A DNA stretch of 64,000 nucleotides from Lachnospiraceae bacterium. Lineage in GTDB: Bacteria; Bacillota; Clostridia; Lachnospirales; Lachnospiraceae. The stretch's first letter is position 1, and every line of letters begins with the position of its first letter. The stretch is taken from positions 1 through 64,000 of the forward strand of contig JAGANL010000050.1 in NCBI GenBank assembly GCA_017624235.1, read 5' to 3'. Both the position numbers and the translations under genes were made by a program. Below the pieces are notes generated by a model, which searched no databases, was not told where the DNA came from, and worked only from the letters and a program-made list of their open reading frames with translations. Positions 35,680 to 44,781 of this stretch are shown here, piece after piece.

Positions 35680-36750
35680 TTATCCAATACGACTCTGATA
35701 ATATTTCTTTTCCAACGTTACGGCAAACCATTTCTCATTTTCATAGTGCAGCGCATAATCCACGCACTGCCTCATCAATCTTACGATGGTCGTAATCATA
35801 GGCAGTGAAAATCCGTCAATCCCCGGCAGCAGAGAACCGGTCATATCGATCATGCCGCTTCTGGCTGCCATAGTCAGTACATCCGCTTCCATCTGCTCAT
35901 CGTGCATGATGGAAATATCACCCTTCAGGTAAGCAATGGCTGCAATCAGCCCATAGCACCCCCAATCCGATACCGTTGCCGTAATCAGATTCTGTGCCGC
36001 CGTTTTCGCCAGTATTCCACCTCTGCAGCTGCACTGGCACTGTCCCAGATCCGTATAAGGAACATATTCCCGGATATGCTCTGCAATGGCTCCCATACCG
36101 ATCTCATTGCCCAAATCTCCAATGGCCATATTCCAGACTCCCAGTTCCTTTGCCTTTTCAAAAAGAACATCCATCTTAGCCTCAATCTCCGTACAATTCA
36201 CACCCACCGCATTGTGATAATGGCCATACAGATTTGCTCCCGGCGCTTCTGTTGCAATCACTGCCGACGGCAGGCACCTGCTCAGGATATCCTCTGCCTG
36301 TTCTGCCGCCTGTCCCGCATCCTTCGTGAAGGGAATCACTCCCATGGCCATCGGCATAGCAGACAGTGTTTTCATATCTTCATATAAATGCAGACCGATA
36401 TAAGGCGCACAGTTTTTGACTGCAATCACATTATCCTCAGGACACACAATGACCGGCTTGACCCCAAAGGCCGCTACCAGCGCACGCGCCAGTAAAATAG
36501 CACCCACAATACCGTCCGTTTCCGGCACCAGATGCGGCCGCAGAATAAACCCCGTCAGGATCAGCACCATATCTCCCGGCTTCACGGCCTCACACAAGCC
36601 CTTAGCGCAGTGCAGGGTTGTCGGTTCACCGGCAAAGGCCCTGCTTCCCTCATAGAGTACCCGGCATACACCATAGCCTCTCGGATCCAGATTCATGAGC
36701 TGATCCAAATTTTCTCCTACCTGATAAGCCGCCAGTTCTTCCTTTGTCAT
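35680..36750 (-). CDS. DUF4392 family protein, D-glutamate cyclase-like
   Basis: A 356-residue protein of the DUF4392 (D-glutamate cyclase C-terminal domain) family. In vertebrate DGLUCY this domain belongs to the enzyme converting D-glutamate to 5-oxo-D-proline. Visible features: an N-terminal GYGVCRVLYEGSRAFAGEPT, the LTGFILRPHLVPETDGIVGA segment, TEAPGANLYGHYHNAVG, and GDLGNEIGMGAI. The start at ATG 36750 has a CAGGA site; a GTG at 36774 is less likely. It lies between the D-amino-acid aminotransferase and pxpB, so the product 5-oxoproline would go to PxpABC. The family is known; the bacterial enzyme's activity is inferred. Confidence 0.85.
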   Translation of the reverse strand: MTKEELAAYQVGENLDQLMNLDPRGYGVCRVLYEGSRAFAGEPTTLHCAKGLCEAVKPGDMVLILTGFILRPHLVPETDGIVGAILLARALVAAFGVKPVIVCPEDNVIAVKNCAPYIGLHLYEDMKTLSAMPMAMGVIPFTKDAGQAAEQAEDILSRCLPSAVIATEAPGANLYGHYHNAVGVNCTEIEAKMDVLFEKAKELGVWNMAIGDLGNEIGMGAIAEHIREYVPYTDLGQCQCSCRGGILAKTAAQNLITATVSDWGCYGLIAAIAYLKGDISIMHDEQMEADVLTMAARSGMIDMTGSLLPGIDGFSLPMITTIVRLMRQCVDYALHYENEKWFAVTLEKKYYQSRIG

Positions 36751-36803
36751 ACAAAATCCTGCCCTTTCTTCCACTGAAAATGATGATTTGAAAATTTCAT
36801 TCT

Positions 36804-37667
36804 TTACAATATATCCAGCTTATAACCTGTTTCCCTCTCAAAGTCAGCCACGGCAGTCTCCTGAAGCTTATGCAGAAGCTCCGGTGCTTTCCCGCCTACC
36901 AGTTTTCCATCCACCTCACAGACCGGAACCGCCAGCGTACCTGCACTGGAAATAATAATCTCATCTGCTGTAAACAAATCCTCTACCCGGAATGCTTCCT
37001 CTTTATAAGGAATGCCTGCCTGCTCACAGATCTTGAGCAGATGCTTTCTCGTAATACCCGGCAGGATCAGATGATCGGTCGGCGCTGTGCGGAATACACC
37101 ATCCTTTAAAATATGTACGTTGCTGTGCGCACACTCCGTCACCCGCTCTCCCCTGTGGAAAACAGCTTCCTGACATCCTGCTTCCTTCGCCCTCTGGTTG
37201 GCCATGACAGAAGGAATCAGGTTCAGCGTCTTGATATTGCAATGCAGAAAACGTGTATCCTCCAGTGTAATGACCCTGTAAGGCTTCCTCAGATCGGTAA
37301 GCGGCATCTCCCGTATCGTAATCAACAGATTGGCCGGCTTTCCGTCCTCCGGGAAAGCATGATTCCGCATTCCGGTTCCTCTGGTAATCTGCCAGTAAAC
37401 CATCACCTCACCATCCGAATCCATCAGATCGACACACTTCTGAATCTCTGCCGTAAGCTCCTCTCTTGGCATTGTAAAAGGCATCTCCAACAGCCTTGCA
37501 CTGTTGTAAAACCTGTCCAGATGCCACTCCATTTCAAAGATATTACGTTTTGCCGCATAAGTAGCGTCATATACGCCATCACCAAAATACATGGCCCGAT
37601 CATTCATCGGCACCATCATGTCCTCAATCTCTCCTATTGTTCCATTGTAATAGCCCACTGTTTTCAT
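36804..37667 (-). CDS. D-amino-acid aminotransferase-like class IV aminotransferase
   Basis: A 287-residue fold-type IV PLP enzyme. It resembles D-alanine transaminase more than BCAT: FGDGVYDATYA near residue 30, the PLP lysine in CNIKTLNLIPSVMANQ near 150, the E in VTECAHSN near 180, and GITRKHLL near 210. Such enzymes transfer amino groups between D-amino acids and 2-oxo acids, making D-glutamate from 2-oxoglutarate. The start at 37667 has a GGAGA site 5 nt before it. It is the first gene of the apparent D-glutamate/5-oxoproline operon (53 nt before the cyclase). A terminator-like hairpin precedes it on the same strand. A branched-chain or aminodeoxychorismate lyase role is less likely from the motifs. 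Confidence 0.8.
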   Translation of the reverse strand: MKTVGYYNGTIGEIEDMMVPMNDRAMYFGDGVYDATYAAKRNIFEMEWHLDRFYNSARLLEMPFTMPREELTAEIQKCVDLMDSDGEVMVYWQITRGTGMRNHAFPEDGKPANLLITIREMPLTDLRKPYRVITLEDTRFLHCNIKTLNLIPSVMANQRAKEAGCQEAVFHRGERVTECAHSNVHILKDGVFRTAPTDHLILPGITRKHLLKICEQAGIPYKEEAFRVEDLFTADEIIISSAGTLAVPVCEVDGKLVGGKAPELLHKLQETAVADFERETGYKLDIL

Positions 37668-37703
37668 AATATTCTCCTTCCCGCTTCCTGCGCGTTTTGA
37701 CAC

Positions 37704-37733
37704 AAAAAAAGAGCCAGATACCTGATCTGACTC
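37704..37733 (-). terminator. Terminator-like hairpin in the leader of the aminotransferase gene
   Basis: On the minus strand GAGTCAGAT-CAGGT-ATCTGGCTC followed by seven T, 37 nt before the aminotransferase ATG. No minus-strand gene lies upstream within 1 kb, and the remaining 36 nt to the ATG are too short for a promoter, so it may be an attenuator. AAAAAGAGC further upstream can pair with GCTCTTTTT as an alternative. Confidence 0.6.
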
Positions 37734-37790
37734 CTTTGTCGCTCTTTTTCATTTCCTGTTCTCGCTGTACAGCCCATACATGCAAAGTGT

Positions 37791-37820
37791 TTGTACAGTT
37801 TTTCCTTTTTATGTTAGAAT
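37791..37820 (+). promoter_or_regulatory. Promoter of the DUF6062 gene
   Basis: TTGTAC (37791-37796), 18-bp spacer, TAGAAT (37815-37820) with an extended TG (TGTTAGAAT). About 50 nt before the ATG. Confidence 0.5.
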
Positions 37821-37870
37821 ATCTTTATGACAGTTTTTATAACACATCACAAACGAAAGGTCAAGACTAC

Positions 37871-38641
37871 ATGAAAGAAAAATTATATACCATTCCCTTA
37901 AACGATGCGGTAAATGCCGATCTGGAATGTCCCTTCTGTTTCATTGAGAGGAACGTGGAACAGGACTTGCTGGATTTTGTCCTGGGTTCCGGCTCCTCCT
38001 ATATGGAGAGTGATGTTCGGGAAATCACTGACAGAGAAGGCTTCTGCCGCACACATTTTAAAAAGATGTTTGACTACGGCAACACACTGGGAAACGCCTG
38101 GATCTTAAAAACACACTATCAGAAAATGAATACGCAAATGAAGGAACAGTTTGCTCACTTCAAGCCGCAAAAATCCTCCCTGATGGGAAAGCTCAAAAAA
38201 CCGGGCACCGGCTCGCCGCGCAAAAATGCCATCGGCATCTGGACCAAAGAACAGGAGAACTCCTGCTACATCTGCAAACGTTTTGCCGACACCTATGCCC
38301 GCTATCTCGATACCTTTTTCTATCTTTACGAAAAGGACGAAGCCTTCCGCGATAAGATCAGGAACAGCAAGGGCTTCTGTCTGTCTCACTTCGGCGATCT
38401 GTGCGAGGCTGCCGAGGATGCTCTGTCCGATAAACAGAAGGCCGACTTCTATCCTGAGATGTTCCGGCTGATGGAGAAAAATATGGAACGCATGGCAGGG
38501 GATGTATCCTGGCTGATTGAAAAATTTGATTACCGCAACAAGGATGCCGACTGGAAAAATTCCAGGGATGCCGTGCAGCGGGGAATGCAGAAGCTAAAGG
38601 GCGGGTTTCCGGCGGATGCTCCTTATAAACAGAACAAATAA
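37871..38641 (+). CDS. DUF6062 family protein with paired Cys motifs
   Basis: A 256-residue soluble protein that I match to the DUF6062 family of Clostridia, with no known function. It contains two similar blocks of cysteines and histidine: CPFC near residue 20 with FCRTHF near 58, and CYIC near 135 with FCLSHFGDLC near 172. The internal symmetry suggests a duplicated metal-binding module, perhaps zinc, but this is inference. The ATG at 37871 follows GAAAGG. It is flanked on both sides by minus-strand genes and has its own promoter. Confidence 0.8.
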   Translation: MKEKLYTIPLNDAVNADLECPFCFIERNVEQDLLDFVLGSGSSYMESDVREITDREGFCRTHFKKMFDYGNTLGNAWILKTHYQKMNTQMKEQFAHFKPQKSSLMGKLKKPGTGSPRKNAIGIWTKEQENSCYICKRFADTYARYLDTFFYLYEKDEAFRDKIRNSKGFCLSHFGDLCEAAEDALSDKQKADFYPEMFRLMEKNMERMAGDVSWLIEKFDYRNKDADWKNSRDAVQRGMQKLKGGFPADAPYKQNK

Positions 38642-38761
38642 TGGGCACAGTTCAGCCTGTGCCAGGCAGGAGTTAGTAGAAAAGATGCGAAAAGAACTGT
38701 CCTTGCATCCGTTTCTTCTTATCCTGCCCTCTTCACTCAGTCTGATAAAGGCTTCCAACCT

Positions 38762-39124
38762 CTAAACCGCATCTAAAGACGGATCCGGATCATCATCGTC
38801 ATCATCCGCATCTGCTGCCGGCTTCTGCTGTTCTGTCTCTGCTGGTTTTGATGATGCAGCCTCATCGTCCTCATCATCATCAAAAAATTCCTCTACCTTC
38901 TCCTTGGAACTATCCAGATCTAAAGACACATAAGAACGATCTGCCGCATCAGAATCCTCGTCTTCGTCCTCATCGAAATCACTTTCAAAATCATCAAAGT
39001 CGTCGTAATCCTCATCCTCGTCTGCCGGCTTCTGATTTTTATTCTGCAGGTAGTAGTAAGTTCCCGCTGCTGCTGCACCGATCGCTGCTGTAAAAAGAAG
39101 CAATTTTCCGAATTTTTTTGCCAT
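38762..39124 (-). CDS. Small membrane-anchored, highly acidic protein
   Basis: A 120-residue protein: an N-terminal hydrophobic helix (about residues 8-27, KLLLFTAAIGAAAAGTYYYL) and then an almost entirely Asp/Glu-rich, low-complexity tail (DEDEDYDDFDDFESDFDEDEDEDSD-type runs). It has no cysteines and no recognisable domain. A cytoplasmic basic MAKKFGK start followed by the helix suggests an outward or inward acidic tail on the membrane. GGAG precedes the ATG. Function unknown. Confidence 0.75.
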   Translation of the reverse strand: MAKKFGKLLLFTAAIGAAAAGTYYYLQNKNQKPADEDEDYDDFDDFESDFDEDEDEDSDAADRSYVSLDLDSSKEKVEEFFDDDEDDEAASSKPAETEQQKPAADADDDDDDPDPSLDAV

Positions 39125-39220
39125 ATGGAACTCCTTTCACGTTTGTTTTATTCTATTCTAATACTATTTTCTCAAAATGAAAAGAGAATATGTGTAAATT
39201 TCGCAAACCGATTCCAATCT

Positions 39221-40774
39221 TCACTCTTCGTGATATTCTTTTTCCGTATTTACATTCCATACATCATTCTTATCACGATATTGTCCACTTTTGATATGCT
39301 CTGCCGCGCGAAAGGCAGTGACCATCGAATGATCCATATTATTATAGCGATGCTGCCCGTTTCGTCCAATACAGAACAGATTATCATAGCGGTTCAAATA
39401 GGATATCAATTCCGGCATTTTCTCATAAGTCCCAAAATATGCGGGGTATGCCTTTTCAACCCTTTCTACATGATAATCCAGAACACTGTCTGCAACCGAA
39501 ATAAGTCCAGGCTGAATCAACTCATTCACCGCAAATTCTTTCCATTCCAAATCAGAATAGTGCCAACATTCATCTTCTTTTCCACAAAAATATTCCAGTC
39601 CAATCCATATATGATTCTGTGCATCCTTTACCAGATAGGGGGACCAGTTATTAAAAATCTGAATGCGTCCCATCCGTATGCGTTGATCCTGTACATAAAC
39701 CCAGCAATCCGGTATCAGCTTTCCGACCGCTTTCCATTTTGTTTTCTTTTTCCATAAAAAGTCAGAAAGCAGTATTCCAATCGTGACGAAACTGCGATAG
39801 GGAAGCCCTTCTGCAATGGAAGAAATCTTCTCCGGTACGCCCGGCAGCCCTCTTACCAAATCAGATAACGGCATGGATGATATACAATAATCTACAGGAA
39901 ACTTCAGCTCCCTTCCCTGCAAATTAGCACAAACCGCTGTAATTCTGTTACCGTCTGCCTCCAAAGCTGTCGCCTTACATCCGGTTATGATTTTGCCTCC
40001 CATTTCCCTGAATTTTCCGGCTGCCTCCTCCCACAGCTGTCCGGGACCATATTTGGGATATCGAAACTGTTGAATCAGTGAAGTTTCTACATTACCCCCT
40101 TTGCGCTTCATACCCGCATAAGATTGTATGTAGTTTTTTATCATTGCCATGACGGATAGGCCCTTTACTCTTTGAGCGCCCCAGTCAGCTGAAATCTCCT
40201 TCGGATGCTTTCCCCAAATCTTCTCCGTATAAGACTCAAAAAACATAGAATAGAGGGTTGTCCCAAACCGGTTCCTATAAAAGTTTTCGAGCGAATTTTC
40301 CGGCAGCTTATGAAAACAGGAGACAATATAACTGGTCGCAGCTATCACCGTTGTCAAAAATCCCAGTTTCTTTATTGTGGAAGCATTGAGTACTATCGGA
40401 TAATCAAACAACTTATTTCGATAAAAAATACTGGAACAGCGATGTCGATTTAACATCACACCATCTTCACACTCCGGATCCGGCCCATCCTTCATAAGTA
40501 TGGCCTCCCGCTCCAGTACCCTGTCATCCCATGCAGGTTTCCCCTGAGAAGGCAGAATTTTCTCCCACCACAAATTTACTTCCCTATCTTTGGAAAAGAA
40601 CCGGTGACCGCCGATATCCATTCGGTTTCCGTTATGGCAGACCGTTTTTGAGATACCTCCCAATTCCTCCGTTTCCTCCAACAGGATTACCTCATATTCC
40701 TTTCCGTCCTTTAGTAGCTCATAACCCGCTGTAATACCTGCCGGCCCTGCTCCTATAATCACAATGGTTTCCAT
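39221..40774 (-). CDS. FAD-dependent amine oxidase/UDP-galactopyranose mutase-like oxidoreductase
   Basis: A 517-residue flavoprotein with an N-terminal FAD-binding [14 protein letters not shown], then ELGGISKTV and [12 protein letters not shown], and a C-terminal [19 protein letters not shown] region. These fit the NAD(P)/FAD-dependent oxidoreductases that resemble UDP-galactopyranose mutase and protoporphyrinogen oxidase and are found in surface polysaccharide clusters. The exact reaction cannot be read. The ATG at 40774 ([13 protein letters not shown]) has AAAGGAGC before it. It is the last gene of a four-gene operon with two membrane glycosyltransferases, which supports a glycan role. AT content is visibly higher than in neighbouring housekeeping genes. 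Confidence 0.8.
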   Translation of the reverse strand: METIVIIGAGPAGITAGYELLKDGKEYEVILLEETEELGGISKTVCHNGNRMDIGGHRFFSKDREVNLWWEKILPSQGKPAWDDRVLEREAILMKDGPDPECEDGVMLNRHRCSSIFYRNKLFDYPIVLNASTIKKLGFLTTVIAATSYIVSCFHKLPENSLENFYRNRFGTTLYSMFFESYTEKIWGKHPKEISADWGAQRVKGLSVMAMIKNYIQSYAGMKRKGGNVETSLIQQFRYPKYGPGQLWEEAAGKFREMGGKIITGCKATALEADGNRITAVCANLQGRELKFPVDYCISSMPLSDLVRGLPGVPEKISSIAEGLPYRSFVTIGILLSDFLWKKKTKWKAVGKLIPDCWVYVQDQRIRMGRIQIFNNWSPYLVKDAQNHIWIGLEYFCGKEDECWHYSDLEWKEFAVNELIQPGLISVADSVLDYHVERVEKAYPAYFGTYEKMPELISYLNRYDNLFCIGRNGQHRYNNMDHSMVTAFRAAEHIKSGQYRDKNDVWNVNTEKEYHEE

Positions 40775-40827
40775 AAAACTCTGCTCCTTTACCATAAATA
40801 TGCAGCATATACCGATTGATTTCCTGC

Positions 40828-42276
40828 CTATCGAACCATCAGGCAAAACAAAACCGAACAAAGGACAAAGCCTGCTGTCAGACAGGAAATACTTTTTTTC
40901 ATTACCACATTCCCGCCTTCTTCATAAAGTCTCCCTGCCATCATTCCCGCCGGTACAATCATAAAAATACTATACCGATAGTCCATGCTGCAGCTATATG
41001 GTTCTCTCCAATAGAAATAGAAAGCCGCAAGCAGTGAAAGACAAAATACGCCAATCATATATTTCCATGCACCGGCCATTTTCTTTTTCCTGATTCCATC
41101 ATATACGGCAACAACGGTGACTACGGACAATCCCATTCCGCACAACAAAAGGAGCACCGGTACCATCACTGGAACGGAATAGTAAAACTCACCGAACAAC
41201 GCAGATTTCAGGAGATATACCGGAAGATTATAATCACTCCCTATATTTACATATGGTGTTTTCAATAAATTAGCAGTATCCAGCGTAAAAAACCTCTGAA
41301 CAAGCGGAACCTCTCCCCGGTAAAGTGGAGAATCCGATGTCAATTGGAGCACATAAGTCAACGACTGTGCAAATCTAAAATAATTTCGCATGCTGTACCA
41401 CAGCCCCAGCGGAAAACTAATAAGCGCAAAGGTCAGATATTTTAATCCAAGCAAAAGCCAACCTCCATGCCTGATTCTCTTGCCAAACTCATAAAGAAAG
41501 ATCACGGTCGTAAAAAGTGCCATAAGACCACAAGATATTTTTGTCATCATGGCCAAACCATAGGCTAATGCCAGAAGGAGTATATTGTTCCAGTCCGGTT
41601 TCTCCCGAAAACGCAGAGTCTGTAAAAAGAGCACTGTCATAAAAAAGTAAACCAAAGCATCACAATTTCCCCTTCCACCTGCCAGATAAGAAGCCGGAAG
41701 AAAAGCGGTCATTGCCGCAGCAATCACTCTCCCTCTTCCCTTGACACCACAGATTCCGCAAAGCGGTTTCAGGCATAAAAGAACCGCACAGGAAGCAAAA
41801 CAGGAAATAATCTTTGCTGCATCCACCAGATAAAAAGCTTCCTCACAGTGCAGAATATGATTCACCACTACCGAAACCACGCTTCCTGCAAGGTAAAAAA
41901 ACGGCTGCTGATAAAATTGAATCTCATTTGTCTGCGGCAATTGTCCCTGCCATATAAGCGTCAGCAGATAAGAGGCATGCCCTCCTGAAGAAATCGTGAA
42001 ATCCCCTAAATCGTGACTGCGTATCATACAGCCGGTAGATAACATATAACCAATATGCAGAACCATTCCTGCTGCAACGAAAGCTTGAAAAGCCCTTTCA
42101 ACCCCATCCTCCCCGTCCTTCAGACAAAACCACACACCAATGCCACCAAGCAAAACAACCATCATCAAATGAATATACTTTGTATTTCCATCAATACCAA
42201 GCAGCCGTACCGCCAGATAACAAAACAGAATACTGAAAAACAGGTTGATAAATCGAAAAACCGGATACTTTTTCAT
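40828..42276 (-). CDS. Polytopic membrane glycosyltransferase-like protein (ArnT/GT39-like)
   Basis: A 482-residue protein with 10-13 hydrophobic segments and the layout of GT-C glycosyltransferases that use polyprenyl-phosphate sugars. An acidic loop follows the first helices ([25 protein letters not shown]) and [13 protein letters not shown] resembles the YHPPL loop of this class. It is 12 nt behind the PMT-like gene. Substrate unknown; it most likely adds a sugar to a cell-surface polymer or glycolipid on the outer membrane face. Confidence 0.75.
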   Translation of the reverse strand: MKKYPVFRFINLFFSILFCYLAVRLLGIDGNTKYIHLMMVVLLGGIGVWFCLKDGEDGVERAFQAFVAAGMVLHIGYMLSTGCMIRSHDLGDFTISSGGHASYLLTLIWQGQLPQTNEIQFYQQPFFYLAGSVVSVVVNHILHCEEAFYLVDAAKIISCFASCAVLLCLKPLCGICGVKGRGRVIAAAMTAFLPASYLAGGRGNCDALVYFFMTVLFLQTLRFREKPDWNNILLLALAYGLAMMTKISCGLMALFTTVIFLYEFGKRIRHGGWLLLGLKYLTFALISFPLGLWYSMRNYFRFAQSLTYVLQLTSDSPLYRGEVPLVQRFFTLDTANLLKTPYVNIGSDYNLPVYLLKSALFGEFYYSVPVMVPVLLLLCGMGLSVVTVVAVYDGIRKKKMAGAWKYMIGVFCLSLLAAFYFYWREPYSCSMDYRYSIFMIVPAGMMAGRLYEEGGNVVMKKSISCLTAGFVLCSVLFCLMVR

Positions 42277-42288
42277 GAGGACAGGCTC

Positions 42289-43956
42289 CTATACAAATTT
42301 CCAGGTTGGAAACCATTGCAGTAAATGTCTGGTATAATCCACAGGTACCTGCATCCCGGAAAGCTGTGGATAAAACATCAAAAACAGCAGGACAGACAAG
42401 CACAGAAAAAAGGACATTTCATACTTCTTTCTGCGATGAACCAATGCATTTCCAATGATTAGGATTAAAAAAATGGTACAGATAAAATATTGATAAATAA
42501 ATACGGTACGATGCACAAACAGCCATGGAATCAGCATGGAGAAATATGCCACACTTAAGAACAACGCCCTCTTTTCTTTCTTTAAAAAGAAAAGATAGAT
42601 ATTATAAATAACTGCAGCTATTCCACTCCACAGAATAAGAGGATTTCCAAAGGTTGAAATCGAAGAAATCGTGCCATCAGCAAACCTTGTCACAGAATCC
42701 CACAGCGGTCTTCTGTCAATCACCCATTCATACCATAAAGACTCAAATGGATGAGCTGTTTTTACAGCACGATGATAATCCAGCATAAATTGAGCATTTT
42801 CAATGACAATCGTCAACAACCCTTTTCCCGAATTGCGCGATAAGTATGGCAGATAAGACCCCATATAAATTGCAAAAGGTATCACAATAAAACAAACCAA
42901 ACATACGGCAGCCAAAAACACGCAATGACTACGTTCCGTCTTATTCCATTTCCCTGTCTTCAGGCGGTATGCAAGAGCCATGAACAGAAGTACTGCTAAG
43001 CCGGCTGCTGCATAAAAACCGGTCCACTTTGTTGCTATGGCACAGCCCGTAGACACTCCGCACAAAAGCAGCCAGACAAACTCCTTTTTCCGATTTTCCT
43101 TCGTTCCAAACCATTGACCTAAAAAGCAATACATAAAGAGAAACATCTGGATAACAAAAAAGGCGATATGAATATCAATAGTAGCGATTCTGGATAAGGT
43201 AAAGTGCATAAATTCGGTACAATGAAGTATCGAACAAAAAAGTGCAACACGGCTGTCATGCCATAGCTTCCATGCAAAGCAATAAATGACAGGCACAAGC
43301 AAAATTCCCATGACCGCACTGGAAAAACGCCATCCAAACGGAGTCATTCCAAAAAAACGTATTCCAAGAGATATCATTAGCTTTCCAAGAGGCGGGTGTG
43401 AAATCTCATATAATGGTAAATCATGGATCAGTTCATATGCCGTTCTTCCGTGATAAATTTCGTCAAACATAGAATTATAATAGTAGGTTGCATATTCCGG
43501 ATATAGTTCCTGCTCATCAAAAAGCATGGGATATTCACCCACGTTAACCGGAAGGATTCGATTCCCTTTTTCATCCAGGAAAACAATTTCATGTATCTGT
43601 GCTTCCTCATCACAGGAAGCCAAATACAGATATCGTGAAGCTTTTCCAATATCAATACAGGTAGAATTCCAGCAAAACGGAGATTTTATCTTCTGTTCCT
43701 CTTGCAGCTTCATCCAACTTTCTCCATTCTCTTCGTAAAACCAAACGCTAAATGTTCTATTGGATTGATAGCCAAGATAAACTTCCATTTCAGAAATCCT
43801 TACATTTTTTCCAAAATCCAGTTGAATGGCATTCTGCTCCGATGCAGTCAGCTTCAAAAAGGATTCCGGCGCATCAGGACAACCAATCCGGTAAAAGAGC
43901 AAAAAAGCATAAAAAAGAGTAAGGATAATAATAGACAGATAGTTCTTCCCATTCAT
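42289..43956 (-). CDS. PMT-like glycosyltransferase family 39 protein with N-terminal beta-sandwich insert
   Basis: A 555-residue GT-C glycosyltransferase resembling protein O-mannosyltransferases (GT39). The catalytic loop DEIYHGRTAYE (near 170) and the second loop SHPPLGKLMISLGI (near 190) are present, followed by about nine membrane helices. Between the first helix and the catalytic loop are about 120 residues that look like a discoidin/F5-8-type C domain (SEQNAIQLDFGKNVRISEMEVYLG...RYLYLASCDEEAQIHEIVF). This is unusual for classical PMTs, although seen in some bacterial relatives. The start at 43956 has GGAGA 8 nt before it. Second gene of the four-gene operon. Confidence 0.82.
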   Translation of the reverse strand: MNGKNYLSIIILTLFYAFLLFYRIGCPDAPESFLKLTASEQNAIQLDFGKNVRISEMEVYLGYQSNRTFSVWFYEENGESWMKLQEEQKIKSPFCWNSTCIDIGKASRYLYLASCDEEAQIHEIVFLDEKGNRILPVNVGEYPMLFDEQELYPEYATYYYNSMFDEIYHGRTAYELIHDLPLYEISHPPLGKLMISLGIRFFGMTPFGWRFSSAVMGILLVPVIYCFAWKLWHDSRVALFCSILHCTEFMHFTLSRIATIDIHIAFFVIQMFLFMYCFLGQWFGTKENRKKEFVWLLLCGVSTGCAIATKWTGFYAAAGLAVLLFMALAYRLKTGKWNKTERSHCVFLAAVCLVCFIVIPFAIYMGSYLPYLSRNSGKGLLTIVIENAQFMLDYHRAVKTAHPFESLWYEWVIDRRPLWDSVTRFADGTISSISTFGNPLILWSGIAAVIYNIYLFFLKKEKRALFLSVAYFSMLIPWLFVHRTVFIYQYFICTIFLILIIGNALVHRRKKYEMSFFLCLSVLLFLMFYPQLSGMQVPVDYTRHLLQWFPTWKFV

Positions 43957-43991
43957 TCTGACATTCTCCTGCCATATCTCTGATGCTTCCT

Positions 43992-44639
43992 TCAACACAG
44001 AAGCTCTCTCCTGAACAGAAATATCACATGCCGGTTCTTTTTTTGTATTCCTCTTATTCCCTTAACAAATACCATGCCTACAGAACCAAACAGCAGGACC
44101 AAAGAAAAAATGAGCAGCGTTGGTGCCTCTCTGTCCCATGGAAAGCACTGGGATAATTTCTGTCCGCATATCCCTGATGAAACAATAAACAGCCAACCGC
44201 CATAGGAAAATACAGTATATTCCCAAAAGAACATGGAAAAGTTCAACACCACTCCATACTTATCCGAAATGTAGTAAAGGGTCGCCACCACAAACAGTAC
44301 AGCCAGCAAAATCCCCATACAGACAGCCTTTCCAGATAAAACAGCCAGAATGTCCAGTGGCGAGAAAATCAAAACCAGAAGCCGTATATCAAAATTCTTT
44401 TCTCCCCCGATCCATTTCATCCATAGATAGAACATCCAAAATGTACCGATATCCAACAGCAAATTAATCCATACCCCAGTCGGTACCATTTCCATCGTAC
44501 CAATGATAAACAATCTGACCATTCCGTGGACTACAGCAAGAAATGCAATAGGCAAATGTGATATTTGAAATTTTTTTAATGCGATAATCCATAAAAAAAT
44601 ACCGCAGAGGATTCCTGTCACAAGATATGTCGATATCAT
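43992..44639 (-). CDS. Integral membrane protein of the glycosylation operon
   Basis: A 215-residue protein made of about six to seven hydrophobic segments (for instance YLVTGILCGIFLWIIAL and LLVLIFSPLDILAVL) with a short basic tail. I do not recognise a family. It is the first gene of the operon that continues, 35 nt later, with the PMT-like protein, so it may belong to the same membrane glycosylation process. A GGGAG site precedes the ATG. Confidence 0.7.
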   Translation of the reverse strand: MISTYLVTGILCGIFLWIIALKKFQISHLPIAFLAVVHGMVRLFIIGTMEMVPTGVWINLLLDIGTFWMFYLWMKWIGGEKNFDIRLLVLIFSPLDILAVLSGKAVCMGILLAVLFVVATLYYISDKYGVVLNFSMFFWEYTVFSYGGWLFIVSSGICGQKLSQCFPWDREAPTLLIFSLVLLFGSVGMVFVKGIRGIQKKNRHVIFLFRRELLC

Positions 44640-44781
44640 AATTGCTCCCTGTTTCCTTCTCTAATTTGCCCATCCTCCGGACTTTGAACAGTAACGACTT
44701 TCCTACTGCCATACTACTTGAATCAATACAGCATTTATGGTACTATATAATGACCAAATAAGTCAACGGAGTGTCTCAATA

